Of a stretch of 64,000 nucleotides of DNA, positions 49,408-56,972 are shown piece after piece (within the stretch, counting starts at the first letter, position 1; each line of letters opens with the position of its first letter). This DNA comes from an uncultured Modestobacter sp. Lineage in GTDB: Bacteria > Actinomycetota > Actinomycetes > Mycobacteriales > Geodermatophilaceae. The stretch spans positions 310,001 through 374,000 of the forward strand of contig NZ_CANKUD010000003.1 in the NCBI RefSeq assembly GCF_947486615.1. The letters run 5' to 3'. The notes beneath the pieces were generated by a model. The model was given only the letters and a program-made list of their open reading frames with translations, did no database searches and was not told the origin of the DNA. The position numbers and the translations under genes are program-made.

Positions 49408-50397
49408 ATGACCCAGCAGACGCGCGACCACGCCCCCGAGGACATCCCGTCGCCCGTGGTCGACCTGTCCCGCTGGCGGCTCAACGCCCTGCCGGACACC
49501 AGCTCCGACGAGGACTGGGACGACGACCGCGAGCTGTTCGACCCGACGGGCAACCGGGTCGACACCTGGCGCGAGGGCTACCCCTACAGCGAGCGGATGG
49601 AGCGGCGCGAGTACGAGATCGAGAAGCGCCGGCTGCAGATCGAGCTGCTCAAGCTGCAGGGCTGGGTCAAGGAGACCGGCCAGAAGATGGTGCTTGTCTT
49701 CGAAGGACGGGACGCGGCCGGCAAGGGCGGCACGATCAAGCGGTTCACCGAGCACCTCAACCCCCGCGGCGCCCGGGTGGTCGCGCTGGACAAGCCCTCG
49801 GAGCGGGAACGCACCCAGTGGTACTTCCAGCGCTACGTCCAGCACCTGCCCGCGGCCGGCGAGATCGTCATGTTCGACCGCTCCTGGTACAACCGCGCCG
49901 GCGTCGAGCGGGTGATGGGCTACACCACGGCCGAGGACTACCTGCTCTTCATGCGTCAGGCCCCGGAGTTCGAGCGGATGCTCGTCGAGAGCGACATCAA
50001 GCTGGTCAAGTTCTGGTTCTCGGTCACCCGCGGCGAGCAGCGCAGCCGGTTCATCGTGCGCCAGATCGACCCGGTGCGGCAGTGGAAGCTCTCCCCCACC
50101 GACCTCGCCTCGCTGGACAAGTGGGAGGCCTACACCGAGGCCAAGGAGGCGATGTTCCTGCACACCGACACCGAGGACGCCCCCTGGACGGTGATCAAGA
50201 GCAACGACAAGAAGCGCGCCCGGCTGGAGGCGATGCGACACGTGCTCGCCCGGTTCGACTACACCGGCAAGGACGCCGACGCCGTGGGCACTCCCGACCC
50301 GCTGATCGTCGGCTCGGCCGCCGACGTGCTGGAGGAAGAGGCCGGCGCCCCGGTGATGCCGCACCCCGGCGAGACGCTGCCCCCGACCGCCGGCTGA
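49408..50397 (+). CDS. ppk2: Polyphosphate kinase 2 family protein
   Basis: The 329-residue PPK2 enzyme has Walker A FEGRDAAGKGGTIKRF (about 98-113), the lid/recognition motif IVMFDRSWYNRAGVERVMGY (about 152-171) and SPTDLASLDKWEAYTEAKEAMF (about 228-249). It uses polyphosphate to phosphorylate nucleoside di- or monophosphates. The N-terminal 70 residues are charged and probably flexible. ATG 49,408 is chosen over upstream codons because ggagacgac precedes it and the family starts close to there. It stands alone, with a parS-like palindrome 100 bp upstream. Confidence 0.92.
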   Translation: MTQQTRDHAPEDIPSPVVDLSRWRLNALPDTSSDEDWDDDRELFDPTGNRVDTWREGYPYSERMERREYEIEKRRLQIELLKLQGWVKETGQKMVLVFEGRDAAGKGGTIKRFTEHLNPRGARVVALDKPSERERTQWYFQRYVQHLPAAGEIVMFDRSWYNRAGVERVMGYTTAEDYLLFMRQAPEFERMLVESDIKLVKFWFSVTRGEQRSRFIVRQIDPVRQWKLSPTDLASLDKWEAYTEAKEAMFLHTDTEDAPWTVIKSNDKKRARLEAMRHVLARFDYTGKDADAVGTPDPLIVGSAADVLEEEAGAPVMPHPGETLPPTAG

Positions 50398-50407
50398 ACG
50401 ACGGGCC

Positions 50408-51538
50408 TCACCGGGTGGGGCGGAAGGGCGTCAGGTCGAACGGGGGCTGCTCGCCCAGGGCCAGGCCGGCGGCGAGCCGGCCCATGAGCGGGCCGTAGGT
50501 CAGCCCGTTGGCGCCCAGCCCGGTCGCCACGACCAGCCCGTCGCACCCGGGCAGCGCACCGAGCAGCGGGAACCCGTCCGGGGTGACCGGGCGGAACCCG
50601 ATCCGGGTCTCCAGCACCGTCGCCTCGGCGAGCCCCGGCGCCAGGGTCAGCGCGGCGTCGAGCACCTGCCGCTGCCCGGCGGCGGTGACCCGGTGGTCGA
50701 ACCCGGCGTCCGGCTCGCGGGTCGCACCCACCACCACGCGGCCGCCGGGGAAGCCCAGCAGGTAGTGGTGGCCGAACTCCTCACCCGCCGTCATCACCGT
50801 CGGCCAGCCCGCGGTGCCGTCGTCGGGCAGCTGCAGGTGCACGATCTGGCCGCGCATCGGGCCCAGCGCGAGCTCGGCGCCCAGCGGGCGCACCAGCTGC
50901 GTCGTCCACGCCCCGGCGGCCAGGACGACGGCGTCGGCCTCGACCAGGACGCCGTCCACCCGCACACCGCGCACCCGGCCCTCCTCGGCCACCAGCTCGG
51001 CGCGGCCCGACCGCCGGTCCACCCCGGCCCGTTCGGCGGCGACCACGGCCGCGTCGCGGAACAGCCGGCCGTCCACCCGGCCGACGCCGCCCACCCACAG
51101 CGCCGGCAGGTCGGTGCGCAGCACCGGGAACCGGCGGGCGGCCGCCCCCGGAGGGAGCACCTCGACGTCCCCCAGCCCGGACCAGCCGCGTGCGGCGGCC
51201 GCCGCGGCGAGGTCGTCGGCGGCGTCCCGCAGGCCCTGCGGGTCGCTGCCGAGGGTCAGCCCACCGACCGCGGCGTAGCTCGGGTCCTGCCCGGAGTCGG
51301 CGGCCAGCTGGGCGGCCAGGGAGGGCCAGGTCTGCCCGGCGAGGTCGCTGTAGGCGCCCCACGACCCGGTGGCCGCCGGCCGCCAGGGCTGCACGATGCC
51401 GGCGCCGGCCGAGGTGGCCCGGCCGGTCTCACCGGACTCGACCAGGACGACGTCCGCGCCCCGCCGGGCCAGCTGCCACGCCGCTGTCGCCCCGACGATC
51501 CCGGCCCCGACCACCGCCACCCGCACGTCCGCAGTCAC
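50408..51538 (-). CDS. FAD-dependent amino-acid oxidase-type protein (DAO family)
   Basis: The 376-residue flavoprotein starts VRVAVVGAGIVGATAAWQLARRGADVVLVESGETGRATSAGAGIV (FAD-binding GxGxxG, about 6-50) and ends with ARIGFRPVTPDGFPLLGALPGCDGLVVATGLGANGLTYGPLMGRLAAGL, the C-terminal FAD motif of the DadA/ThiO/glycine-oxidase family. It oxidises amines or D-amino acids; the substrate is unknown. GTG 51,538 is the start. It is convergent with ppk2 (10 nt between ends) and is separated from the PRC-barrel gene upstream by a strong terminator. Confidence 0.88.
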   Translation of the reverse strand: MTADVRVAVVGAGIVGATAAWQLARRGADVVLVESGETGRATSAGAGIVQPWRPAATGSWGAYSDLAGQTWPSLAAQLAADSGQDPSYAAVGGLTLGSDPQGLRDAADDLAAAAAARGWSGLGDVEVLPPGAAARRFPVLRTDLPALWVGGVGRVDGRLFRDAAVVAAERAGVDRRSGRAELVAEEGRVRGVRVDGVLVEADAVVLAAGAWTTQLVRPLGAELALGPMRGQIVHLQLPDDGTAGWPTVMTAGEEFGHHYLLGFPGGRVVVGATREPDAGFDHRVTAAGQRQVLDAALTLAPGLAEATVLETRIGFRPVTPDGFPLLGALPGCDGLVVATGLGANGLTYGPLMGRLAAGLALGEQPPFDLTPFRPTR

Positions 51539-51586
51539 CCGGTCAATCTGTCACGGCGGCAGCCGGCCCCCCGACCCCGGACAGCA

Positions 51587-51620
51587 CAGCACCCGCCCCG
51601 AACGGCCGGGGCGGGTGCTG
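51587..51620 (-). terminator. Strong terminator hairpin
   Basis: A 14-bp perfect stem (cagcacccgccccg / cggggcgggtgctg) with the 6-nt loop aacggc lies just after the stop (51,658) of the PRC-barrel protein gene on the minus strand. Confidence 0.7.
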
Positions 51621-51657
51621 GCGGGATCAGGTCCGTCCCGGAGGACGGGGCCTCAGA

Positions 51658-52482
51658 TCAACGACGCGTGGTGTCGCTGACGTCGTCGGTGTCGACCTGC
51701 TCCTTGCGGACGGTCTCGGACACCTGCTGCTGCTCGGTCACCGTCTCGGTGTCCAGGCGCACGCGCTCGACCGGCACGGCCTCCTTCTCCACGACGGGAC
51801 GCTCGGCGTGCAGCGTGACCTCGTGCTCCTCCTCGGAGATCGCCGGGCCGTCCATCGCGTTGCCACGGTTGGCCTCGGTGATGGGCTCGCGCTGGACGCG
51901 GACCTCCTCGTGCGACACGGGGACCGTCTCGGTCACGTTCTCCGTCACCACGTACTTGCGGAGCCGGGCCCGGCCGGTCTCCTCCTGGCGGGTGCCGACG
52001 TTGACGCGCTCCTCGGAGAGGGTCATCGCGTCGTCGGTCGTGGGGCCGGAGGTGTCGTGGCCCTTGGTGCCGTGCCGGTTGACGTCGGTGCCCCGGGTGT
52101 CGGTCGTCCCCGCAGCCACACCGGTGGTGGTGTCGGTACGAGCCGTCTCGGTCCGCGTCGTGTCCGACGTGCCGTGCATCCCGTAGTGGCGGTACAGCTC
52201 CGCCTCCTCGTCGGGGGAGAGGTGCCCGTCCTGGTCGATCTTGGGGGCGTCCTTCACGGCGGACTTGCTCACCGGTACGCGGAGGCCGTCACCGGTCAGG
52301 TCGGCCTCCCGGATCGGCACGAAGGTCTCCTTGGTGCCGAACATGCCGGTCTTCACGGTGACCCACTCGGGGTTGCCGGACTGGTCGTCGAGGAAGACCT
52401 CGGAAGCAGTGCCGATCTTGTCGCCGTCAGCGTCGTAGACGTCTGCGCCGATCACGCGGTCGAGGGTGTCGGTGCCGATCAT
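51658..52482 (-). CDS. PRC-barrel and DUF2382 stress-type protein
   Basis: The 274-residue protein has an N-terminal PRC-barrel (MIGTDTLDRVIGADVYDADGDKIGTASEVFLDDQSGNPEWVTVKTGMFG, about 1-50), a long Thr/Asp/Gly-rich linker, and a C-terminal DUF2382 domain (MTLSEERVNVGTRQEETGRARLRKYVVTENVTETVPVSHEEVRVQREPI... VTEQQQVSETVRKEQV, about 165-270). Such proteins are abundant in desiccation- and radiation-tolerant actinobacteria, but their biochemical role is unknown. ATG 52,482 has aaggag seven bases upstream. It is separated from the gene downstream by a terminator. Confidence 0.9.
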   Translation of the reverse strand: MIGTDTLDRVIGADVYDADGDKIGTASEVFLDDQSGNPEWVTVKTGMFGTKETFVPIREADLTGDGLRVPVSKSAVKDAPKIDQDGHLSPDEEAELYRHYGMHGTSDTTRTETARTDTTTGVAAGTTDTRGTDVNRHGTKGHDTSGPTTDDAMTLSEERVNVGTRQEETGRARLRKYVVTENVTETVPVSHEEVRVQREPITEANRGNAMDGPAISEEEHEVTLHAERPVVEKEAVPVERVRLDTETVTEQQQVSETVRKEQVDTDDVSDTTRR

Positions 52483-52763
52483 GGTTCCGCTCCTTCGCTC
52501 GGGGTTCGTGCTCAGGTCTTGCTCTTGGACTGCCCCTCGAGACCACCCGGAAACAGGCAGTCCATGATCGACCTGACCCTGCGTCACCACAGGCGCGTCG
52601 GCGCCGGCCGGATCTGCCGGTGTCGTCGCAGGTCAGGTAGGGGGCGCGCGGCCGACACGCCGGACGGACCCGTCCGTCCGACACGCCGATCGGATCTGGG
52701 CGACCCCGGGCACCGGGCGTGTCGTGCCACCGACCGGGCGCCGTCCCATCCGAGCATGGAGCC

Positions 52764-53573
52764 GTGCCTCCCCGTTCGCCGTACGACGACCTGGTCCACC
52801 CGCGCACCAAGAAGGCGCCCTCGCCACAGGTCGAGGCGCTGAAGGACGTCGTCGTCGAGGACCCCAGCAGTGGGTTCGTCGGCGCCGTCGTGCGCTGCGA
52901 GAAGGACGTCGTCCACCTGGAGGACCGCTTCGGCAAGGTGCGGGCGTACCCGCTCGGCCCCGGCTTCTGGGTCGACGGGCGGCCGGTGGTGCTGGTGCGG
53001 CCGAAGCAGAACGCACCGTCGGGCCCGCAGCGCAGCGCGTCGGGGTCGACCTACGTGGTCGGCGCCCGCGCCCGGGTGGCCCGCGAGGGGCGCATCTACG
53101 TGGAGGGCAAGCACGACGCCGAGCTGGTGGAGAAGGTCTGGGGCCACGACCTGCGGATCGAGGGCGTCGTCGTCGAGCCGCTGCACGGCGTGGACGACCT
53201 GCCGGGCATCGTCAAGGAGTTCCGCCCCTCGTCCGGGCGGCGGCTGGGCGTGCTCGTCGACCACCTGGTGACCGGCTCCAAGGAGTCCCGGATCGCCGCC
53301 CAGATCACCGGCGACCACTCCCTCGTCGTCGGGCACCCGTTCATCGACATCTGGCAGGCCGTGAAGCCCTCCGTCGTCGGCATCACGGCCTGGCCGACGG
53401 TGCCGCGGGGCGAGGACTGGAAGACCGGCGTCTGCAAGCGACTGGGCTGGGAGGACGACACCGGCTACGTGTGGGCGCAGCGCATCCTGGCCCGGGTCAA
53501 GGTCTGGACCGACCTGGAGCCGACGCTGATCGGCCGGGTCGAGGAGCTCATCGACTTCGTCACCACCGACTGA
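52764..53573 (+). CDS. DUF3097 family protein
   Basis: The 269-residue protein has the DUF3097 pattern: SPYDDLVHPRTKKAPSPQVEALKDVVVEDPSSGFVGAVVRCEKDVVHLEDRFGKVRAYPLGPGFWVDGRPVVLVRP, then RIYVEGKHDAELVEKVWGHDLRIEGVVVEPLHGVDDLP, whose VEGKHDAELV resembles a Toprim glutamate site, and VGHPFIDIWQAVKPSVVGI (DxD). The family is actinobacterial and of unknown function; a nucleic-acid role is suggested by the Toprim-like motif. GTG 52,764 is the start. The stop is 39 nt before a GntR-type operator. Confidence 0.87.
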   Translation: MPPRSPYDDLVHPRTKKAPSPQVEALKDVVVEDPSSGFVGAVVRCEKDVVHLEDRFGKVRAYPLGPGFWVDGRPVVLVRPKQNAPSGPQRSASGSTYVVGARARVAREGRIYVEGKHDAELVEKVWGHDLRIEGVVVEPLHGVDDLPGIVKEFRPSSGRRLGVLVDHLVTGSKESRIAAQITGDHSLVVGHPFIDIWQAVKPSVVGITAWPTVPRGEDWKTGVCKRLGWEDDTGYVWAQRILARVKVWTDLEPTLIGRVEELIDFVTTD

Positions 53574-53611
53574 CCCCCTCCGGGACTTGCCCGGGGCCAG
53601 GCACACACGGC

Positions 53612-53635
53612 ATTGTGTCAATCCATTGATTCAAT
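53612..53635. promoter_or_regulatory. AT-rich GntR/YtrA-type operator
   Basis: An inverted repeat has arms attgtgtcaat and attgattcaat separated by cc, with 9 of 11 positions symmetrical and a perfect core tcaat-cc-attga. It is a conspicuously AT-rich island 18 bp before the GTG start at 53,654 of the membrane protein/GntR pair. It is probably the operator for the GntR-family protein encoded downstream. Confidence 0.6.
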
Positions 53636-53653
53636 GACTGTGTGGAGGACGCC

Positions 53654-54599
53654 GTGGCACTGGTGCCGCTGCTCGCCGTCCTGGCGCTCGCCTGCCCGAT
53701 CGGCCTCGTCCTCGCGATCGGGCACCGGTCGCCGCCCAGTCACGAGGCGTCGGTCTCCGCCGCCCGCCGGCACGCGCGGCTGGCGGCGACGACCGCCCTG
53801 GCGCTCGGGGCAGCCGCGGCGCTGATGGTCGCGGTCGGTGGGGTCGGGGGCACCGCCCCCGGGAGCCTCGGGGTGACCGCACTGCTCGTGCCGCTCGTCT
53901 TCGCGGTCGTGCACACCCTCGTGCTCGCCGTCGGCGAGCTGACCTGGCCCCGCCCCCAGGGGGAGGTGCGCCGGGCCCGGTTGGTACGCCGCGGGCCGCT
54001 GGACGCCGCCCCCCCGCTGGCTGGTGCGGACGGCGGCCGTCGCGGCCCTCCTGGCCGCCGGGGTGCTCGGCCTGGGCGCACTGCTGTCGGACGAGACCGG
54101 CCGGCGGGTCGTCCACGCGTCGATGGCCGACGAGGCTCCCTGGTCGGCGGCCGATCCCTCCCCCGCCCTGCCGGGCAGCTCGGGCGTGCTCACCCACCTG
54201 GCGACGGCCGACGGCATGTCCCTGTCGACGGCCAGCCCCTTCCCCGGCCTCTTCTACGGCCGGCCGGCGGGGATCGGCCTGGTCGCCCTCGCCGTCGTCA
54301 CGTTCGCCGCCCTGTGGGTCGTGGCGAACCGGCCCGCGGTGGCCACCGAGGACGAGCGGATCGAGTCGGCCCTGCGCCGGGTCTCGGCCCATCGGGTGCT
54401 CCGGACGGCCGTCGGCGGCAGCCTGGTGGTGACCGGCGGGCTGATGGCCGTCGGCGGGATGGCGATGGCCAACGTCGACCTGCTGCCGGTGTCCGGCCTG
54501 GTGGGCGCGGTGCCGGGGCTGCTGACCACGATCGCCGGCCTGGTCGTCTCGTGCGTGCGGGCACCCGGCGTCCCGGCCGACGAGCCGACCTCGGTCTGA
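53654..54599 (+). pseudogene. Polytopic membrane protein interrupted by a poly-C frameshift
   Basis: GTG 53,654 has ggagg five bases upstream. The first frame gives about 118 residues with three membrane helices (ALVPLLAVLALACPIGLVLAIG, ATTALALGAAAALMVAVGG, VTALLVPLVFAVVHTLVLAVGEL) and LVRRGPLDAAP. At the seven-C run 54,009-54,015 the frame is lost; six Cs would restore PRWLVRTAAVAALLAAGVLGLGALLSDE and four more helices, ending at 54,599. The whole would be a seven-helix protein of about 314 residues. The lesion could be a real mutation, a phase-variable tract, or a sequencing error. It is coupled by five bases to a GntR-family regulator. Confidence 0.7.
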
Positions 54600-54603
54600 G
54601 CCC

Positions 54604-55104
54604 GTGGCCCTGGACATCGCGGTCGACGTCGGCAGCCCGATCCCGCCCTACGAGCAGATCCGCAGCCAGATCGCCGGGCACGTGGGCAGCGGCCTGCTCA
54701 CCGACGGCGCCCGGCTGCCCACCATCCGGGCGCTCGCCGCGGACCTGGGCGTGGCGCCCGGGACGGTGGCCCGCGCCTACACGGAGCTGGAGGCCGCCGG
54801 CCTGGTGGTCAGCCGGCGGCGGGTCGGCACCGTCGTCGTGGGCCGGCCGGCGTCATCGGTGGGTCAGGACCGGGTACGGGCCGCGGCCGGCGCGCTGGCC
54901 CGGGCTGCCCGGGAGGACCGCGTGGACGACGAGACGGTGCTCGCCGTCGTCCGGACCGCTCTGCAGGGGCCACCTGCCCCGGACACGGCGACGGCCGCCG
55001 TCCCCGAAGGGACGACGGCCGTCGGTCCGGCCCCCTCGCAGGGCCCCGCCACGAGCTCGCGAGTGGTGGGGGGCGAGGGGGTCCTTCCTCAGCTGGGGAT
55101 GTAG
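54604..55104 (+). CDS. GntR-family (YtrA-type) regulator
   Basis: The 166-residue protein has an N-terminal winged helix: VDVGSPIPPYEQIRSQIAGHVGSGLLTDGARLPTIRALAADLGVAPGTVARAYTELEAAGLVVSRRRVGTVV (about 5-77). The effector region is short, as in the YtrA subfamily. Residues 120-166 (PDTATAAVPEGTTAVGPAPSQGP...) are encoded through a strong terminator-like hairpin, so the original stop was probably earlier and the tail may be an extension. It is four bases after the membrane-protein gene. Its end overlaps the convergent aldo/keto reductase gene by 16 nt. Confidence 0.85.
   Translation: MALDIAVDVGSPIPPYEQIRSQIAGHVGSGLLTDGARLPTIRALAADLGVAPGTVARAYTELEAAGLVVSRRRVGTVVVGRPASSVGQDRVRAAAGALARAAREDRVDDETVLAVVRTALQGPPAPDTATAAVPEGTTAVGPAPSQGPATSSRVVGGEGVLPQLGM
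54989..55024. terminator. Very strong hairpin inside the GntR gene end
   Basis: Sixteen base pairs with a single mismatch (left arm 54,989-55,004; right arm 55,009-55,024) enclose the tetraloop cgaa. It probably terminates both the GntR transcript and the convergent aldo/keto reductase transcript, although it lies within the annotated GntR reading frame. Confidence 0.6.
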
Positions 55105-55931
55105 TTGAACTCGTCCGGGTTCGGGCCGTTGCGGCCGTCGGCGCGGTCGAGACCGTCGATCTCCCGCATGTCGTCCTCGGTGAGCTCGAAGCTGAACAGG
55201 TCGAAGTTCTGCTCGACCCGGCTGCGGGTGACCGACTTCGGGAAGATGATGTCGCCGCGCTGGACAGCCCAGCGGAGGGCGGCCTGGGCCGGGCTCTTGC
55301 CGTACCGCTCGCCGACCCGGATGAGGGTGGCGTCGTCGAGCACCTTGCCCTGCGCGATCGGCGCCCAGGCCTCGGTGTGGATCTCGTGGTCGGCGTTGAA
55401 CGCCCGCAGCTCGTTCTGCGCGAAGTAGGGGTGCACCTCGATCTGGTTCACCACCGGGCGCACCTCCGTCTCGCTGAACAGCCGGTTCAGGTGGTGGGCG
55501 TTGAAGTTGGAGACGCCGATGGCCTTGACCCGGCCGGAGCGGTAGATCTCCTCCATGGCCTTCCAGGTCTCGATGTAGTCGACGTCGATGCCCGGCAGCG
55601 GCCAGTGCACGAGGAACAGGTCCAGGTAGTCGAACTTCAGCGCGTCCATGGTGCCGTCGAACGCCTTGAGGGCGTCCTCGCGGGCGTGGAAGCCGTTGTT
55701 CAGCTTGGAGGTCACGAAGACCTCCTCGCGCGGGACACCGGACTGCCGCACGGCCTCGCCGACCTCGGCCTCGTTGCCGTACATCTCCGCGGTGTCGATG
55801 TGCCGGTAGCCGACCTCGAGCGCGGTGCGAGTGGCCTCGACGGTGTCCTCGGGCTTGATCTGGAAGACGCCGAAGCCCAGCTGCGGGATCTGCACGCCGT
55901 TGTTCAGGGTGATCGTGGGCACGGTGGCCAT
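55089..55931 (-). CDS. Aldo/keto reductase (AKR5-like)
   Basis: The 280-residue enzyme starts MATVPTITLNNGVQIPQLGFGVFQIKPEDTVEATRTALEVGYRHIDTAEMYGNEAEVGEAV, giving Asp and Tyr of the tetrad (about 47-52), with Lys in VTSKL and His in LVHWPLPG. VVNQIEVHPYF and IFPKSVTRSRVEQNFDLFSFELT are typical of the 2,5-diketo-gluconate reductase branch. It reduces aldehydes or diketones with NADPH. The ggagga ribosome site precedes ATG 55,931. It is convergent with GntR. Confidence 0.92.
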   Translation of the reverse strand: MATVPTITLNNGVQIPQLGFGVFQIKPEDTVEATRTALEVGYRHIDTAEMYGNEAEVGEAVRQSGVPREEVFVTSKLNNGFHAREDALKAFDGTMDALKFDYLDLFLVHWPLPGIDVDYIETWKAMEEIYRSGRVKAIGVSNFNAHHLNRLFSETEVRPVVNQIEVHPYFAQNELRAFNADHEIHTEAWAPIAQGKVLDDATLIRVGERYGKSPAQAALRWAVQRGDIIFPKSVTRSRVEQNFDLFSFELTEDDMREIDGLDRADGRNGPNPDEFNYIPS

Positions 55932-56066
55932 GGGGGATCCTCCAAGCGTCGAACGGGATGGGGAGGCGGCGCGCGACCTCATGGGGCGCGACCGGCCTGT
56001 TCCACCCTTACCCGTGCTCACGGTCGCTACCCGCGACAGATCTCACCGATCGACCGGGAATGCGGT

Positions 56067-56963
56067 TCAGAGCACCGTGCGGGCGGCCCACAGGTCGGGG
56101 AAGACCACCCGGGCGGCGCTGCGCTCCAGCCAGGCCAGCCCGGCCGAACCGCCGCTGCCGGGCTTGGCGCCCATCGCCCGGCGGACGGCGGTGACGTGCC
56201 GCTGGCGCCAGGTGGTGAAGACCTCGGCGACGTCGGTGAGCACCTCCCCCAGGGCGAACAGCTCGTTGCCCGGCCGCGGGTCGGCGTAGACCTCGGCCCA
56301 GATGGCCGTGACGGCCGGGTCGGCCTCGTGGGTCACCGTCCGGTCCCGGTCCAGGACGGCGGCCGGCACCGGCAGCCCGCGCCGGGCCAGGTACGCCAGC
56401 ACGTCGTCCTCCAGGGAGGGCGCGGCCAGTGCCCGCTGCAGGTCCGCGTGCACCACCGGCAGCCCGCGGTGCGGCCGGACGACGGACTCCGCCTTCAGCC
56501 CCAGCAGGAACTCCACGTGCCGGTACTCGTAGGACTGGAAGCCCGACGCCTCCCCCAGCTGGTCGCGGAAGCCGTTGAACTCCGCCGGGGTCAGCCAGAG
56601 CAGCGAGCCCCAGCTGGCGTCCAGCGAGCGCAGGTGGTGCACCGACCGGCGGATCGAGCCGATCGCGGCGTCCAGGTCGTCGGCCCGCAGTTGCCGCTGG
56701 GCCAGCTCCCACTCCCGGCGGAGCAGCGTGAACCACAGCTCCATCACCTGGGTGACCACCAGGAACGCGGGCTCGGCCGGGTGCTCGGTGACCGGCCGCA
56801 CCAGCGCCTGCAGCTGCCGCACCCCGACGTACTGCTCGTACGGGGTGGCGTCGGCGAACTCGACGGTCGGCTCGCCGGCGTTGCCGGCGGCCCGGGCGGC
56901 CCGGGTGCCGGCGTCCAGCGGAGCCGGGTGGCTGGGGGAGGAGCGCGTGGTCACCCGCGACAT
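56067..56963 (-). CDS. kynA: Tryptophan 2,3-dioxygenase
   Basis: This 298-residue haem enzyme opens the tryptophan ring. Landmarks are TPYEQYVGVRQLQALVRPV, FLVVTQVMELWFTLLRREWELAQRQL (about 67-92), GSLLWLTPAEFNGFRDQLGEASGFQSYEYRHVEFLLG (about 118-154) and the haem-ligand region TTWRQRHVTAVRRAMGAKPGSGGSAGL (about 248-275). It is the first step of the kynurenine pathway toward anthranilate or NAD; no kynureninase gene is adjacent. The gene follows RF3 on the same strand with only 9 nt between, so the two may be co-transcribed. Confidence 0.93.
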   Translation of the reverse strand: MSRVTTRSSPSHPAPLDAGTRAARAAGNAGEPTVEFADATPYEQYVGVRQLQALVRPVTEHPAEPAFLVVTQVMELWFTLLRREWELAQRQLRADDLDAAIGSIRRSVHHLRSLDASWGSLLWLTPAEFNGFRDQLGEASGFQSYEYRHVEFLLGLKAESVVRPHRGLPVVHADLQRALAAPSLEDDVLAYLARRGLPVPAAVLDRDRTVTHEADPAVTAIWAEVYADPRPGNELFALGEVLTDVAEVFTTWRQRHVTAVRRAMGAKPGSGGSAGLAWLERSAARVVFPDLWAARTVL

Positions 56964-56972
56964 CCTGCCGCC

